From Pezizomycotina sp. ARF18 (Eukaryota > Ascomycota), in contig AZLU01000112.1 of assembly GCA_002224055.1 (NCBI GenBank), positions 66,714 through 130,713 of the forward strand: 64,000 nt of DNA, read 5' to 3'. Made by a program: the position numbers and the translations under genes. A model generated the notes under the pieces. That model made no database searches. It saw only the letters and a program-made list of their open reading frames with translations, and was not told where the DNA came from. How positions within the stretch are numbered: the stretch's first letter is position 1; the number at the start of each line of letters is the position of its first letter. Below are positions 37,138-49,261 of the stretch, one piece after another.

Positions 37138-37466
37138 TGTTGTTGCATGTGGGTGTGTGTCGTGATAATGGTTTTTTGGAGGGTTTTTGGTTTTTGGGAA
37201 ATTGTGGAGCTTCCAATTGGTGTAAGGGAATCTCGAAATTGTTCAGGTCAACTGCCAAGAAGAAAAAAAGGGAAAAAGCAAAATGCGCATCACGTGATAT
37301 TTATTAGTCAGCAGTGTTGATTTTTGAGCTTCATCAACGTCTTTCGGCTGAAAGAGAAAATTAAAGGTCCGCTTGCGAAAATTTACTTAACGAATTCCTT
37401 CGACACGATTGCGACAACAAGAAAAACCAGTATCGCGACATCCTGATTGCGCGACAAACAACAATC
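37138..37466. promoter_or_regulatory. Bidirectional promoter NDUFS6 / MPP6
   Basis: A 329-bp spacer between two divergent start codons. It contains one CACGTG palindrome close to its centre. No TATA-like element stands out. Confidence 0.6.
37289..37298. promoter_or_regulatory. Perfect 10-bp palindrome ATCACGTGAT (E-box / Cbf1-type)
   Basis: The site reads the same on both strands and lies 152 bp from the NDUFS6 start and 169 bp from the MPP6 start. CACGTG is the core recognised by bHLH factors such as yeast Cbf1. Function here is inferred from position only. Confidence 0.5.
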
Positions 37467-38408
37467 ATGACGACACAAAATACGGCGCGAACGCCTGTTA
37501 AGGCGTCTTCAAGGCTCCTTACCATGAAAGTACGCTCTCCTTCAATTCAATTTCGGTGATTTCGTTTCAATTGGTATTATATTGTTTTGCGCGCCGAGAC
37601 CCGTTGACTAACCATTCCTCAAAAACAGTTTATGCGCACAGGCTTCCCATCGTCATTACCAAAAAGCAACGGCAACACCCCGCACAAGGTCGACCAAGAA
37701 GCCATAGATTCTGCCATCGCAGAAGAGGAAGCGAAGCGCGAAGCAGCACTGATAGCGTCCGGCGCGGCGGAGGAACGGTGGTACTTGAACTTTGCGACGA
37801 AGGACGATCCGGATTCACCTCCTGGCGAGAAGATCGGGAACGTGAGGGTTATAGTGGATGGGCAGTACTACCGTAGCGGCGACACGAGCGACAGCGACGA
37901 TAGCCAGGAATGAACAAAGGAAGCGGATGGTCGGGAGGATGAGTTTTGGAGGTTGGACTAGGAAAGAGAAGGTAAGGGAATCTTTCTGCATTTTTTTCGT
38001 GGAAATTGTGGATTCTAATTTCGTTTATCGTTTCATCTACAGGCTACGCCAAAGAAACGCAAAGGCGACTTGGATATATCAGAATCAGGTTCCACCGACT
38101 CGGACGCATCATCAAACTCATCATCAGACTCCGACTCCTCCGACGAGGAAGAGAAGAAGCGCAGGAAGAAGAAAGAGAAGCTAAAGAAGAAGAAACAAGC
38201 GGCGGAGAAAGTCCGTAATAACGGTCCCAACGGCAAAGGGAGGGACATGTCGACTGCGCAGCAAAAGCCGAGCCCTGGAGGTTTACGCGGGTTATCCGAA
38301 ATGAAATGTTTCAACTGCGGGAAAACGGGCCACTTCAAATCGGATTGCCTTCAAAAGCCTAAGAAGAACGACAAGCACGATTCTAAAAGGAGGAAGACGA
38401 ATCGATAA
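37467..38408 (+). CDS. Mpp6-like exosome cofactor with C-terminal CCHC zinc knuckle
   Basis: The N-terminus MTTQNTARTPVKASSRLLTM, then KFMRTG after intron 37530-37628, matches the L-x-M-K-F-M signature of the M-phase phosphoprotein 6 family, cofactors of the nuclear exosome. EEEAKREAALIASGAAEERW followed by YLNF mirrors the family's SEEHWYLD, and VGRMSFGGW mirrors YGRMSFRGF. After intron 37972-38042 the protein continues with ATPKKRKGDLDISES, a Ser/Asp tract, a Lys-rich coil and one zinc knuckle, CFNCGKTGHFKSDC (C-x2-C-x4-H-x4-C, about 38310-38350), ending in a basic tail. One frame jump lies near 37912. The stop overlaps an AATAAA (38408-38413). Length is roughly 225 residues. Confidence 0.78.
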
Positions 38409-39058
38409 ATAAAGATTTCCTATATCTCTCTGTTTTTCTTTCTTCTTTTTCTTATTTTCAACGGGTTGGGATTCGGGTCTCTTTTCACAGTATAAAGTGG
38501 CAAAAAATCTTTAGCATTTATTCAAATCACGGCGTTATCTCTTTTCGGACACTAGCACGGGCACTGGGTTCTGAAGAATAGATATCCAATTTCTTCCGGA
38601 CAGTTTAATCAGGATGTACTATATATATTTACTTGCCTTTGTCCTTTTTTATGATCGTTGTACAACATGTTTCCAAAGCCAATCTTCAGCTTTGTTTTAA
38701 ATGAGATCATCGTTATAATTCGTTAGCTTACAAGTTTATTTTGACAGTCAAAAGGACAATATTGACAATGATAAGCCTTATTTTTTCCCGTTTAAAAATA
38801 TTCGTAGAAACGAATACAGTCAACCAAATTTAACTCCAAAGATAGAAATCGCCACGAAGGGAAAATCTAGTAATACAAAGTAGGAACCTGGATCTCCGCT
38901 AAAGAGAAACATAAAGTTGAAAGTTTGTATTTTTCAAGATGAATAATAGATTTTTAAAATCTGCGCCATCCCACGCTTTCCCCTCTTGGGTTCCCATTTA
39001 TAAAAAGAATTAGAATAGAAAAAATTAGGAATTAATACGGGATAAAGAAAGAAAAGGT
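38409..39058. other. Convergent intergenic region MPP6 / CFIm25
   Basis: A shared AT-rich 3' flank. No gene recognised. Confidence 0.6.
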
Positions 39059-40122
<1,064 letters not shown>

Positions 40123-41352
40123 GGCGCCGACTCTGATTTCTTGATAGAGAACGCACAGCTATTGGGCTGTGTCTCTCCTCTAGTATAGGATGTGGAGTTG
40201 GAAGATTCGGGGGAAGAGAAAGAAGACACAGAACTTTGTACCAAAATAATTCTGGCGAGGTGGTGGACCAGCGTGCAGAGAAGAAAGAATTCGGTTAGCG
40301 TGTTGATGAGCGTGCAAAGTGGTGAGAATTTGGAATTTTGCTTGGAGTCACGTGGGAGCTGCTTGGTGAACGTGCGTATTTAAAATATTTAAAAAAAAAA
40401 AAAAATTTTTTTAAAGTAGAAAATTTTTTTTTTCTCACAATTGATTTTTTCGCTGACTAATTTTTTTTTTTAAACAGCACGTACTTTCCACGAGCACAAA
40501 ACATGTACAGTGCTACTCACTCCTGCTAAAGCCTAAACCCCCAAGGCCTAACTAAAGTGTTTGACACGCGTCTTCCTTTTCCTGAATATTTCTAGATCGA
40601 ACTGGCTGCCAAGTCGCAACCAAACTGTCACTTTATAAAAAGCCTCATCTGTTGAATTGCTCTTTTGCGCTGTTTCTTCCTTTCTGCAAGAGATACCGCC
40701 AAAATTTCACGAAGCTCATCTCGAATTGGCAACCAGATGGAGCAATCCCGATAATACCTTCATCCGATCAACATCAACATCAATATCATCATCACCAAAG
40801 AGATAGGCTTGGAAGGTGTTTTGTTTATTTTCTAGCGTCTCTCCGAGGCCTTTTCTGCTGCAGGGCATTTCTCCCAAGAAAATGGGACGAAGCCGGCTAT
40901 AATCAATCGACGTGGGGGGTTTAAGGGGAGGGAGAGAAGAGGGGGAGGGTTGCCCTTGTGGCTGCAGAAGTCCTGCGTCATGTGTTTCCAATTTACAGCT
41001 ATTTGGGAAGAGTTTTCTCTATTTTATTTTCCAGCGATTCAGCCTTAACCAAACGCGACAGTCGGTTTCTGTTGACGCCTTCTCGAAGATTGAGCTCGAT
41101 TCGGAAATGAAATGGCGAAAGGGCAAGGCTATAAGAAGGGGCGAGAAGATCACCTGTTTTTCTCAATTTCCTAGTAGTAGTGTTCACCCTGGAATCTCCT
41201 TTTTATCAAGTCGATACTCATTCCAATGCTTTCGGCTTTCTAGGCTTTGTTCCTACATTTCCAGTTCACTGTTGCTTGCTACAAGCCAGTCAGCTCTTGT
41301 TTTTTTTTTTTTTTTTTTTTTTTTTCATTTTTTCTTGGTATATCTCCCGGCA
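40123..41352. other. Divergent intergenic region CFIm25 / HET gene
   Basis: It holds a GTCACGTGGG E-box (40347-40356, 225 bp upstream of the CFIm25 start), A/T-rich tracts at 40390-40470, an ACGCGT at 40566-40571 and a T26 tract (41300-41325) ending 27 bp before the HET start codon. Frames around 40912-41270 (+) show no domain. Confidence 0.55.
41300..41325. repeat. T26 tract just upstream of HET start codon
   Basis: Twenty-six T end 27 bp before the proposed ATG. Poly(dA:dT) tracts can exclude nucleosomes at promoters; this is inference for this locus. Confidence 0.8.
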
Positions 41353-43608
41353 ATGGAGCATCTTCTGCAACCCTCGAATTCGAGGATTCCAGATATCGCC
41401 GTACCTTTCCTCTGGGGGATAAGTATGACGGTCAAGGCTTTCTCCGGTATCCCGAACGCATGGGCTGGACAGCACGGGTCCAGCAAACCCACCACCAATA
41501 CTTACCTGGCGAAGAAGACGAGGGAAACCTCGAACGTCAATCCGCTTTCATGCAGCAATGGCTCTATTTTGGCCTGCTAACTGAAGTACTCCGTACCTAC
41601 GACGTTGGGATCGACCCCGAACAATTCCTCCGGTTCGAAGATGACGGCGTCTACCTGACGACGAGTAACCTGCGCGCCCACCTAGAAAAGGCCTTGGAGA
41701 ACAACCGAAAGTTCTCCCCCGAAGAGCTGAAGACGCGCTGGTCCGGTGCTATGATGCACTTCGAGAAGGCCGTCAAGTTCGCACGCTGCACTGCTCACGT
41801 CGACGACGTCCACAGCTTGACGTTAACGGAAGACCAGGCGCTAGCCATCACCGTACTGGGTGTGACCTCCAGAGCGCCGTCTACTACATGTCGCAGGACA
41901 TCGCCGGGAACCTCGAAGCCGTCCCGCGCACATTGCCGAGGCGATGCTCGGCTACGAGACGATAACCAGCAGGTTCGTACGCCACAGAATGTTAAGCTTG
42001 GGGTGGCGTGAGCGATATCAAGCTCTTGGAAACGTACCTCGACGCTGGGAGCGCCTACTTTGCCAGTAAGCTTGAGCGCCTGGGTATGCGCCGGACCATT
42101 CGAATTGTTCGGATCGCGCTTGCGTTGCGAACATACAGACGCCGAAAGCTACCAGCGACGCACGTCGAGGAAGGCTGCGACTGCGCTTTCGTGGAAGCGG
42201 ACTCTGCGCGAGTTACGAAGATTCTCCAAGGAGGGGTATACCGGTTGTTCAGCTTAGCATCCAAGCTGATGGTACACCTGCGCTCGTGTGGTAACTTCCT
42301 CTGGACAAGACTACGTTGCCATCTCGCACGTGTGGTCCGATGGTTTGGGTAATCCAGCCGCGAACTCTTTACCCCGATGCCAACTTGTAAGACTTCACGG
42401 CTTAATGAGCGGGCTGCGGAAGTGTGCTCCCGCAAACGTAGATGAAGCCGCGAAACAGCTCGAACCCGTTAGCCTCAATGAAAACTCGCCTACAGGGATT
42501 GTTACGCTGTGGATCGATACGCTTTGTGTCCCTCTGAAAAGCAAGCCAACAGCCTAGCGATGGCGTCGCTGCACAAGACTTACCGAGGCGCGGGTTCCGT
42601 TCTTGTGCTCGACGCTGAGCTGCATCAGGCGTCTATGAAATCCACATGGCAGGAGCTTTGCATACGGATTGCGGTTTCCGGGTGGTCGAAGAGGCTTGCC
42701 TCCCTCGAAGCCGGGTTCGCGACTAAGCATTTATTATTCCAATTCAAAGAAAAGGCCGTTGAGATCAGACGGCTCATCCAGGATAAACGGTCCGAAAGCG
42801 ACGATATACTCCGGTGGAGGTTCAACAGGACCGTCTACCGCTTATTCTCAAATCGAGTACCTAAATACCGCGAGAAACCAGACATACGGACCTAGTCTCT
42901 GCCGGCGACTCTCTCATGTTCCGTAAGGCGTCAAAACCGGAGTTCGAGCCGCTGTGTCTGGCGATGATGATGGGTCTAGATGTAAACAAGTTACTCGCGA
43001 CAGAGTCCGCGGAGGAGAGAATGAAGATATTTTACTGCATGCTACCCGAAATACCGCTGAACATGCTCTTCCTCATGGGTCCCAAACTGGACATCGAAGG
43101 GTACCGCTGGGCACCGAAGTCGCTCATGGATCCGAACTCTAACATCCGAACCCGCTGGCGCGGGAAGCAGCTGACGGGCACTGCTCAGTACAAACCCGAA
43201 ACGAATTGCCTTTCGCTGTCGTTACCAGGCTACGTTATCAAGCTCAATAAAGGGCACTCGGACGTATACTTCTTCGTTAGGGACGGGGAGCAAGGGAAGA
43301 TTATGTTCCTAGTGGACCAGCGGCACGATCAAGCTGCGTGGTCGAAGGTCTCCGAGCTCGAGGAAGTAGTGCTCGTGACAGAGACTTCTGGGCAGCACCG
43401 TAGTGCGTTCCTGGCCTCGGCGGGGGAAGATAGCGACGAAGTGATCCGTGCTCATTACCTGTTCCCCGTCGAAGTCAGCCCGCTGAGCGACGTTGGTAAT
43501 GCGGGCCACATGGACCTGATAATTTCAAGGGCGCTTTGGTATATGTACCAAGAAGCTACCGCCAAGCCAGCGGTGGTGTATCGTCTGAGCATATTTTTCA
43601 TTAAATAA
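41353..43608 (+). CDS. HET-domain (heterokaryon incompatibility) protein
   Basis: A Pezizomycotina-type HET protein, about 750 residues once frame errors are bridged. The start MEHLLQPSNSRIPDIAVPF is followed by GQGFLRYPERMGWTARVQQ. A charged N-terminal region leads to an S/C/H-rich part with HVEEGCDCAFVEAD (about 42160-42200). The HET core is QDYVAISHVWSDGLGNP (about 42302-42355), LWIDTLCVP (about 42510-42536) and MASLHKTYRGAGSVLVLDAE. A C-terminal region of about 230 residues (42916-43608) has no domain that I know. Frame jumps fall near 41415, 41860, 42005, 42100, 42300, 42545 and 42890. HET domains trigger vegetative incompatibility and cell death in some fungi; most family members are uncharacterised. 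No introns are needed. Confidence 0.88.
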
Positions 43609-44084
43609 GAACTTTCAATTTTTCGTGTATTTAATTTCTTCAATTTGATACGTATACCGTGTTACAGATAAAAACATTTTGTGATCCCTTTTTACTTGTT
43701 ATTCCTTGATTCTTATGTAACGCTTCTAGCTGGCATGACTTCTTTTGGAATGCTCGGAGGAAATTGATCACTTGCGTAAAGATTATTGTATCCTAGTTCG
43801 TGTAACTCAGTTCTTAAGCGAAAGTCAAAAGATTCCTTTCAAGGTTTCAGCTTTACGGCGTTGGGCGGGAAAAAATTCTTCCCTAAACTCTCTTTCAAAT
43901 ATCGATCTCCGACGACAGACGACACAAAAGCCAATTATCATACCCCGGCTCCCCTAGACCCAGCTGGATATTACGGTATTATTCGCAACGACCAGCCCGC
44001 CACACATCGAACCCCTGGCCCTATTCTCTAAGCTTTCAAGGGCTATAAGCAGCCGCTCTCGTCTGTAGCGCACGGCGCAAAAAT
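43609..44084. other. Intergenic region HET / methyltransferase
   Basis: No gene recognised; short frames only. Confidence 0.6.
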
Positions 44085-45732
44085 ATGACTACAGCCAGCA
44101 ACTTCACCCTACCGATCCACAGCAGGTTCACCTCAACAGACTCATACGTCGACTCCCTCATCGCCGTAGTCTCCGACCCCTTCTTCCGTACAATCATAGG
44201 CTCCGTGCACATCCTCGACTTCTTCATCGACGAACCCGATCCATACCACAACTTCCTCCCACAAGAATGGCAGGATTACTTCGACGCTACATCCGTCGAA
44301 GAATTTTTAAAAGTGCTATTGAAGAAGAGGAAGAGCTTAAAAATGCTGTTCCGAGGAGCTTGATGGAGTTTTTACAGAATATTAGGGAGCATCAATTGCT
44401 GAGGGGTTTAAACATTCTAGTAATGGTAAGGTGAAGAATGGGGGAAGGGAGGCGGCGCTGGAGTTTAGGAAGATCAAAGCTAGTATTGCTTCGGGAATGT
44501 CGGAGAAGAAGATACATGAGGTACCACGGGGCCCTATCTCGTTCAACTATTCTCATTATTCCGATTTTTTTTTTATTTTTACACGATTTCTAAGTTCTAT
44601 TTCTAATACAGGTGGAGCATTTCTCAGAGTACCTCGGCCGATTAGTCGTGACAGCCGAAACAGCGAAGCAGCTCCGCTCGATGCACCGACGCATTTAGTA
44701 GACTTCGGTTCCGGGCTGTCGTACCTCGCCAGGGTTCTCGCCTGTCCTCCGTACAACCTCGACGTCGTAGCCATCGAGTCGGACATGAAAAGAATCGAAG
44801 CCGGCAGGCTCATCGACCGCAAAGCGAAGCTCCCCTGGAGCTCCGAAGTGACCGAAGACACAGTGCGCTCCGACGAGCACGGCTCGATACAGTACTTCGA
44901 AAAACGTATAAGTGACGGCGACATAAAATCCGTCGTCGCGGGTATCGAAAAGCTCGACTTTTCTTCGTCTCCTGATATAAATACAAATGGTGAAATAGAC
45001 AAGGACGGGAACAAGTCCCTAATGATAATATCCCTCCACTCCTGCGGTAACCTAATCCACCACGCCCTCAACGCCTTCCTATCCACGCCGGAGGCTACAT
45101 CCGTCGCCGTCGTCGGCTGCTGCTACAACCTAATGTCCGAAAAATCGCCTGCTGAAAAAGTCCGCGTCCGCGACCTCCCCTTTAAAGAAACTGGCGATCC
45201 CGACGGGTTCCCGTTATCCTCATTACTAACGCAACACAACGTGACGTTTAATATGGCGGCGAGGATGCTAGCGTGTCAAGCTCCGAACAACTGGACACCG
45301 GACTCAGCGTCCGCGTTCTTCACTCGGCATTTTTACCGAGCTTTGTTGCAGCGGTTACTCGTCGATAAAGGCGTTATTAATCCAGAAACAGATTCCGTTA
45401 TAATCGGTTCATTACGGAAGGGTTGCTATAGTAGTTTCTACGCGTACGTTACGGGTGCAGTAGAAAAAGTAACGAGAGAAAATACGCCGCTTATAGTCGA
45501 CGAGGAGATAAAGAAGAGGCTAGTGGAGAGTAAGCTTGCTTCCGTAACCATAGAAGAGATGGAAGAGTTCGAGGAGAAGTACAAGCATGGAAAAAAGATC
45601 GTTAGCGTCATGTGGACGCTCATGGCGTTCTGCGCGGGTTGCGTGGAGAGCATGATCGTCGTCGACAGGTGGTTGTATCTGAAAGAGAATCCGTTAGTGA
45701 GCGCTGCGAAGGTGGAGACTGTATTTGAGTAA
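44085..45732 (+). CDS. METTL25/RRNAD1-type methyltransferase
   Basis: A class I SAM-dependent methyltransferase resembling METTL25/METTL25B (RRNAD1), whose substrate is poorly known. MTTASNFTLPIHSRFTSTD starts at 44085, followed by HILDFFIDEPDPYHNFLPQE. An N-terminal helical region (EFLQNIREHQLLR) follows, then EKKIHE|VEHFSEYLGRLV across intron 44521-44611. The SAM motif is HLVDFGSGLSYLARVLA (about 44693-44745), followed by VVAIESDMKRIEAGRLID. LHSCGNLIHHALNAFL and the family signature VVGCCYNLMSE (about 45100-45140) come next. The C-terminal part has HFYRALLQRLLVDKGV and TPLIVDEEIKKRLVE. Frame jumps lie near 44320, 44400 and 44690. It is convergent with CDC16. Confidence 0.87.
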
Positions 45733-46309
45733 GTAAAACCTGGGTGCTTGGTGTCCCTTTAGTCGCTTCATAAGGAATGAAATGACCTTTGCTAATTCAT
45801 ACATCTCTCTTTGAAGTTATTCTTTGAGTCCTAGAAATCTAGTCCTTTTTGCCTCAAAACATCGGCAAAGCGATGTATCTTTAGATAAATCTTAGCACAA
45901 GCGCGATATCCATATTGGTTAAAGTATATTTAATTGCAAAATCTTGACAAGTCTGATCGCCACTGGCCTGATCCCACATAAACACATTCGCAATTAAAGC
46001 CAGCATGGCCGGGGCGGAGACATTTCAGACATTGCTTGTCTATTGTCCTGTTGGAAAAAATAGATATATAACTATGTACAATTTTATGATAATGACTAAT
46101 GCAGTATGCCGCTTTTTATTTCTATATCATCAAATTGTTCGTTTTATCAAGTTCCCCCATATAAAGAACGCCGTCGAAGTACAGTAGGTCGTAAAAAAGC
46201 CCCAAGAAAGAGCAATAACAAAAAAACAATCATACCAATGCATGTCTAATTGTGTAGGAAATTGGTAAATATGATACCCCGAGAGGAATAAAAGCAGGCC
46301 AAAGAAATA
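45733..46309. other. Convergent intergenic region methyltransferase / CDC16
   Basis: A shared AT-rich 3' flank; nothing recognised. Confidence 0.6.
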
Positions 46310-48378
46310 TTATAGATCAGGGTCGCTGAGGTCCATAAGGTTACTAGCCTCCCCTATAGCGTCGTTGTCATCGTCGTCCGGTGGCCCACGCTGCCCGAAC
46401 CGTCCAGTAACGTCCCTTAGCTGCTTCCTGCGCCGTGTACCGGATCTGCTACTCCCAACTGTTTCTTGAGACGAAGTAGCCCCATTCCTACGTGAATGAC
46501 CTCTTCCTCCAGTTGTATTTCCAAAGTGCGTGTGTATGGTCCTCTCAACTTCGTCGTCGGACTGGAATACTAGTTCTCCCGTGTCCGTCATAACCGCCGG
46601 CGTGAACTCAACGTGACTCATGGCGTTGAGCGCAGCTTCCAGGAGCTCGTTGGCGAGTGGGTGCTGGGTTGATATTGCGAGGGCCTATTTACTAGGTCAG
46701 TTTTCAAATCGAGAAATATATCATGGACAGGAGATTTGTTACCTCGTGCAAACTCACGACGGCGTCGTAGTTCCTGCCTTCGTTCATGTATATCAAGCCA
46801 ATCGCGCACTTAATGTTGACGTCCGGCGGCCCGCATCGGAGCACCTCTTCGAACTCTGCCTTGGCCTCTTTGTACCTCCCAATCTTTCTATACGCGTGCC
46901 CTAAGTTCGCCCTGGTTGAAACCCAGCTCTTCGGGTCCGCACGACATCAGTGGCCATCTTGAGCGCGCTCGTGAACAGCTTAATCGCTTCCGCCACATGG
47001 TCGTTGTGATAAAATACGACGCCGAGCTCGTTCATCAGCAGCGGGTCCGTCTTACAAAGTTGATACGCACTCTGGAGGTACTCGTCCGCCAGTGTGTAGT
47101 TACCTTGCTGGAGGTTCTGCATGCCCAGGAAGAGTTGCGGAAGATGCGTGCCCTGGAAGAGCCGGGCAGCTGTCGAATACGCCGAAATAGCTTGGTCGTG
47201 TTCCCCCGGCAGCGAAGGTGTGCGCGAAACCAATCCACGCAGGGCCAAAGTGCGGGTCCATTATCGAGGACTTTGAGAAGAATTTGCGAGCGTCGTGCAT
47301 GTTTCCAATAGTGAGATAGTAGCTTCCGACAGCCAACCACGAACACGGCTGTTCCGGGTGATTGTCTGATAGGTCGTGTGCGATGAGGAAGAGCTTATTC
47401 TTCTCGCCGAGCTCGTGCAGGCAGGCAAGGTGGATCGGATATATAGCGAAATTGTACTTATCCTTCTTTAGAAGGGACTCGGTGAGCTCTATGCAGTCAC
47501 GGTATCGGCACTGTGTAAAGTATAGCTCCGCTTGCGCAATTTGTAAGTCTTGGTTATTCGCCAGTGGATACTGATTCGTCAGCGTTGTGATCGCGCTCTG
47601 GAACCTGCCCGCGTTATGGTACTTGGAGAGTCGAGTCGTGTAGAGCATCTTGACGAAATTTGCCGTCGATTCCTGCTGCGCCGGTGGCACATTCGATGCC
47701 ATTGCTCCAAAGTCTAACTCCTCCAAGAATGCCCATTCCTCGTCCGGACTTAATAGGTTGTTACGCATGAGCTGGTCGAAGGCTTCGAAGCATTTGACGT
47801 CGATACGGACGGCTTCTTTGAAGCACTCTTTGGCCCTGTCGTAAGAGTTCTGCTGGGCATATACCAGGCCGCGTAGATAACACATCGCCGCCTCGAACTT
47901 ATCATCGACGGACCTCAATGCCCCCTTTTCCTCGTGTGGTGTGGCGTCGGAGTTGGGTTCTCCTCTCCCAAAGAAACGAGCGCATCTTCATATTTTGACT
48001 GCTTGATGAGCGCGAGGGCGTGGAGGTAACGGCAGGGGGTGATCTTGCAATCATGTCGGTGCTTTCGAGGAAGGTTTGCGTTCTTGTATAGTGGCCGCGG
48101 GAGAAGTGGACTTGAGCGAGGAAGAAGGCGTCGTTCGGATCATCTGAAAAATGAAAATAGACATGTTAATCAGTTGCTAACGCCTTAACCACGAATAGAC
48201 TCAGAGTTAGCGGGTTGCATGACATACCAGTCAGAGCTAGAAGCTTATCCCCTATGTAAATGGCTGAATCGTACTGATGCTTGTTGACAGCATCCTGCCG
48301 CCACTCCCGAAGGAACTTCTCCATAGGGGACAGGAGGCGGACCTCAGCCTGATCGAGGTCTAAAGTATAGTTAGCCAT
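46310..48378 (-). CDS. CDC16: Anaphase-promoting complex subunit Cdc16/Cut9 (APC6), TPR protein
   Basis: A TPR scaffold subunit of the APC/C ubiquitin ligase that drives mitotic exit. It starts MANYTLDLDQAEVRLLSP at 48378. Intron 48144-48227 splits ...GDKLLALTD and DPNDAFFLAQVHFSRGHYT. The TPR array includes AAMCYLRGLVYAQQNSYDRA, PDEEWAFLEELDFGAMAS (the Cut9-type insert), QIAQAELYFTQCRYRDCIEL, SWLAVGSYYLTIGNMHDARK, GPAWIGFAHTFAA, LFLGMQNLQQGNYTLADEY and LLMNELGVVFYHNDHVAEAI. Intron 46685-46742 precedes ALAISTQHPLANELLEAALN. The Arg/Ser-rich tail ends LMDLSDPDL. Frame jumps lie near 46920, 47210 and 47950-48050. It is divergent from MCM5. Confidence 0.93.
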
Positions 48379-49261
48379 TGTACGTGCGAAGATTTATTGT
48401 TGATGTTTGCATGAGTTGTAGGAACTTGGTTGGCGATAGGTGGTTGTCGGGAAGGTCCTCGAACAGTCCGCCAGGAAAAAAAAAATAATAATAATAATAA
48501 ATAAAAGAAATGAGAAGAGGGAGAAGTGCTAGAATTGAATTCTTTGTGGAATTGAGGCTTGAATCGGCTAACTTACATATTCAATTACTATTTTCCCTGG
48601 CAGTGTCGGTACAAAGCCTGCCAATTCAAAAGTCACGATCTAGCCTCGAACAACAAAGCTATAATAATTTACACCGAAGCTGTGCTCCAAGCTCCAAGAG
48701 CAATAATATATCTCAGGTCTGGTTTGTATAAGTAAGTAGTTCTGTGTATAAATAACTAGTCGAGGTTTTTCGAGAAGCCGTCTCGTTGTGTTCGGATCTC
48801 GTGAGGAGCGTGAATGGTGAAGCTTTCGAGTTGTTGGTGTTGTTGTTTTTGTTCGGTGGTTCAGCGTCCTTGCTGGTGCAAGGAAATCAGAAAAGTTCCC
48901 GCGACGACGACTGTGGCTCGTTACGGTTATCTACTAATATAAAAAGCGCCACGCTAAATCCAGCCACTTCCTATTTCTATTTTCACCTCCCTCTTCGAAG
49001 CTTTAAAACCACCTCCCCCTTCTTATTACCCAAAGTGGCAAATTGATTTGGGACCATTTGCAAGAGCTGAACGCGTCTCCTTTGGTGGTCGCGTGAGTTT
49101 TTAGAATTTTTTTTTTTTTTTCTTTTTCCTTTTTTCCCTCCAGGCTAACAATTGTCTACCCAAAGCTCTACCGCCGCTCTTCCCTCTAACGAAACAATCT
49201 ACCGACGAGAGGACAATCACGCTCCACGACTATATACAACTTTATAGAAGAGCTTTGAGCT
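48379..49261. promoter_or_regulatory. Bidirectional promoter CDC16 / MCM5
   Basis: An 883-bp spacer between two divergent cell-cycle genes. It holds an AAT microsatellite near 48485, a T tract near 49110 and an ACGCGT box at 49071. Frames inside it show no domain. Confidence 0.55.
49071..49076. promoter_or_regulatory. MCB-type ACGCGT box upstream of MCM5
   Basis: ACGCGT is the MluI cell-cycle box bound by MBF in yeasts, which drives G1/S genes including replication genes. It lies 186 bp upstream of the MCM5 start codon. Only one copy was seen, and the same hexamer also occurs at 15497 and 40566, so the call is tentative. Confidence 0.4.
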
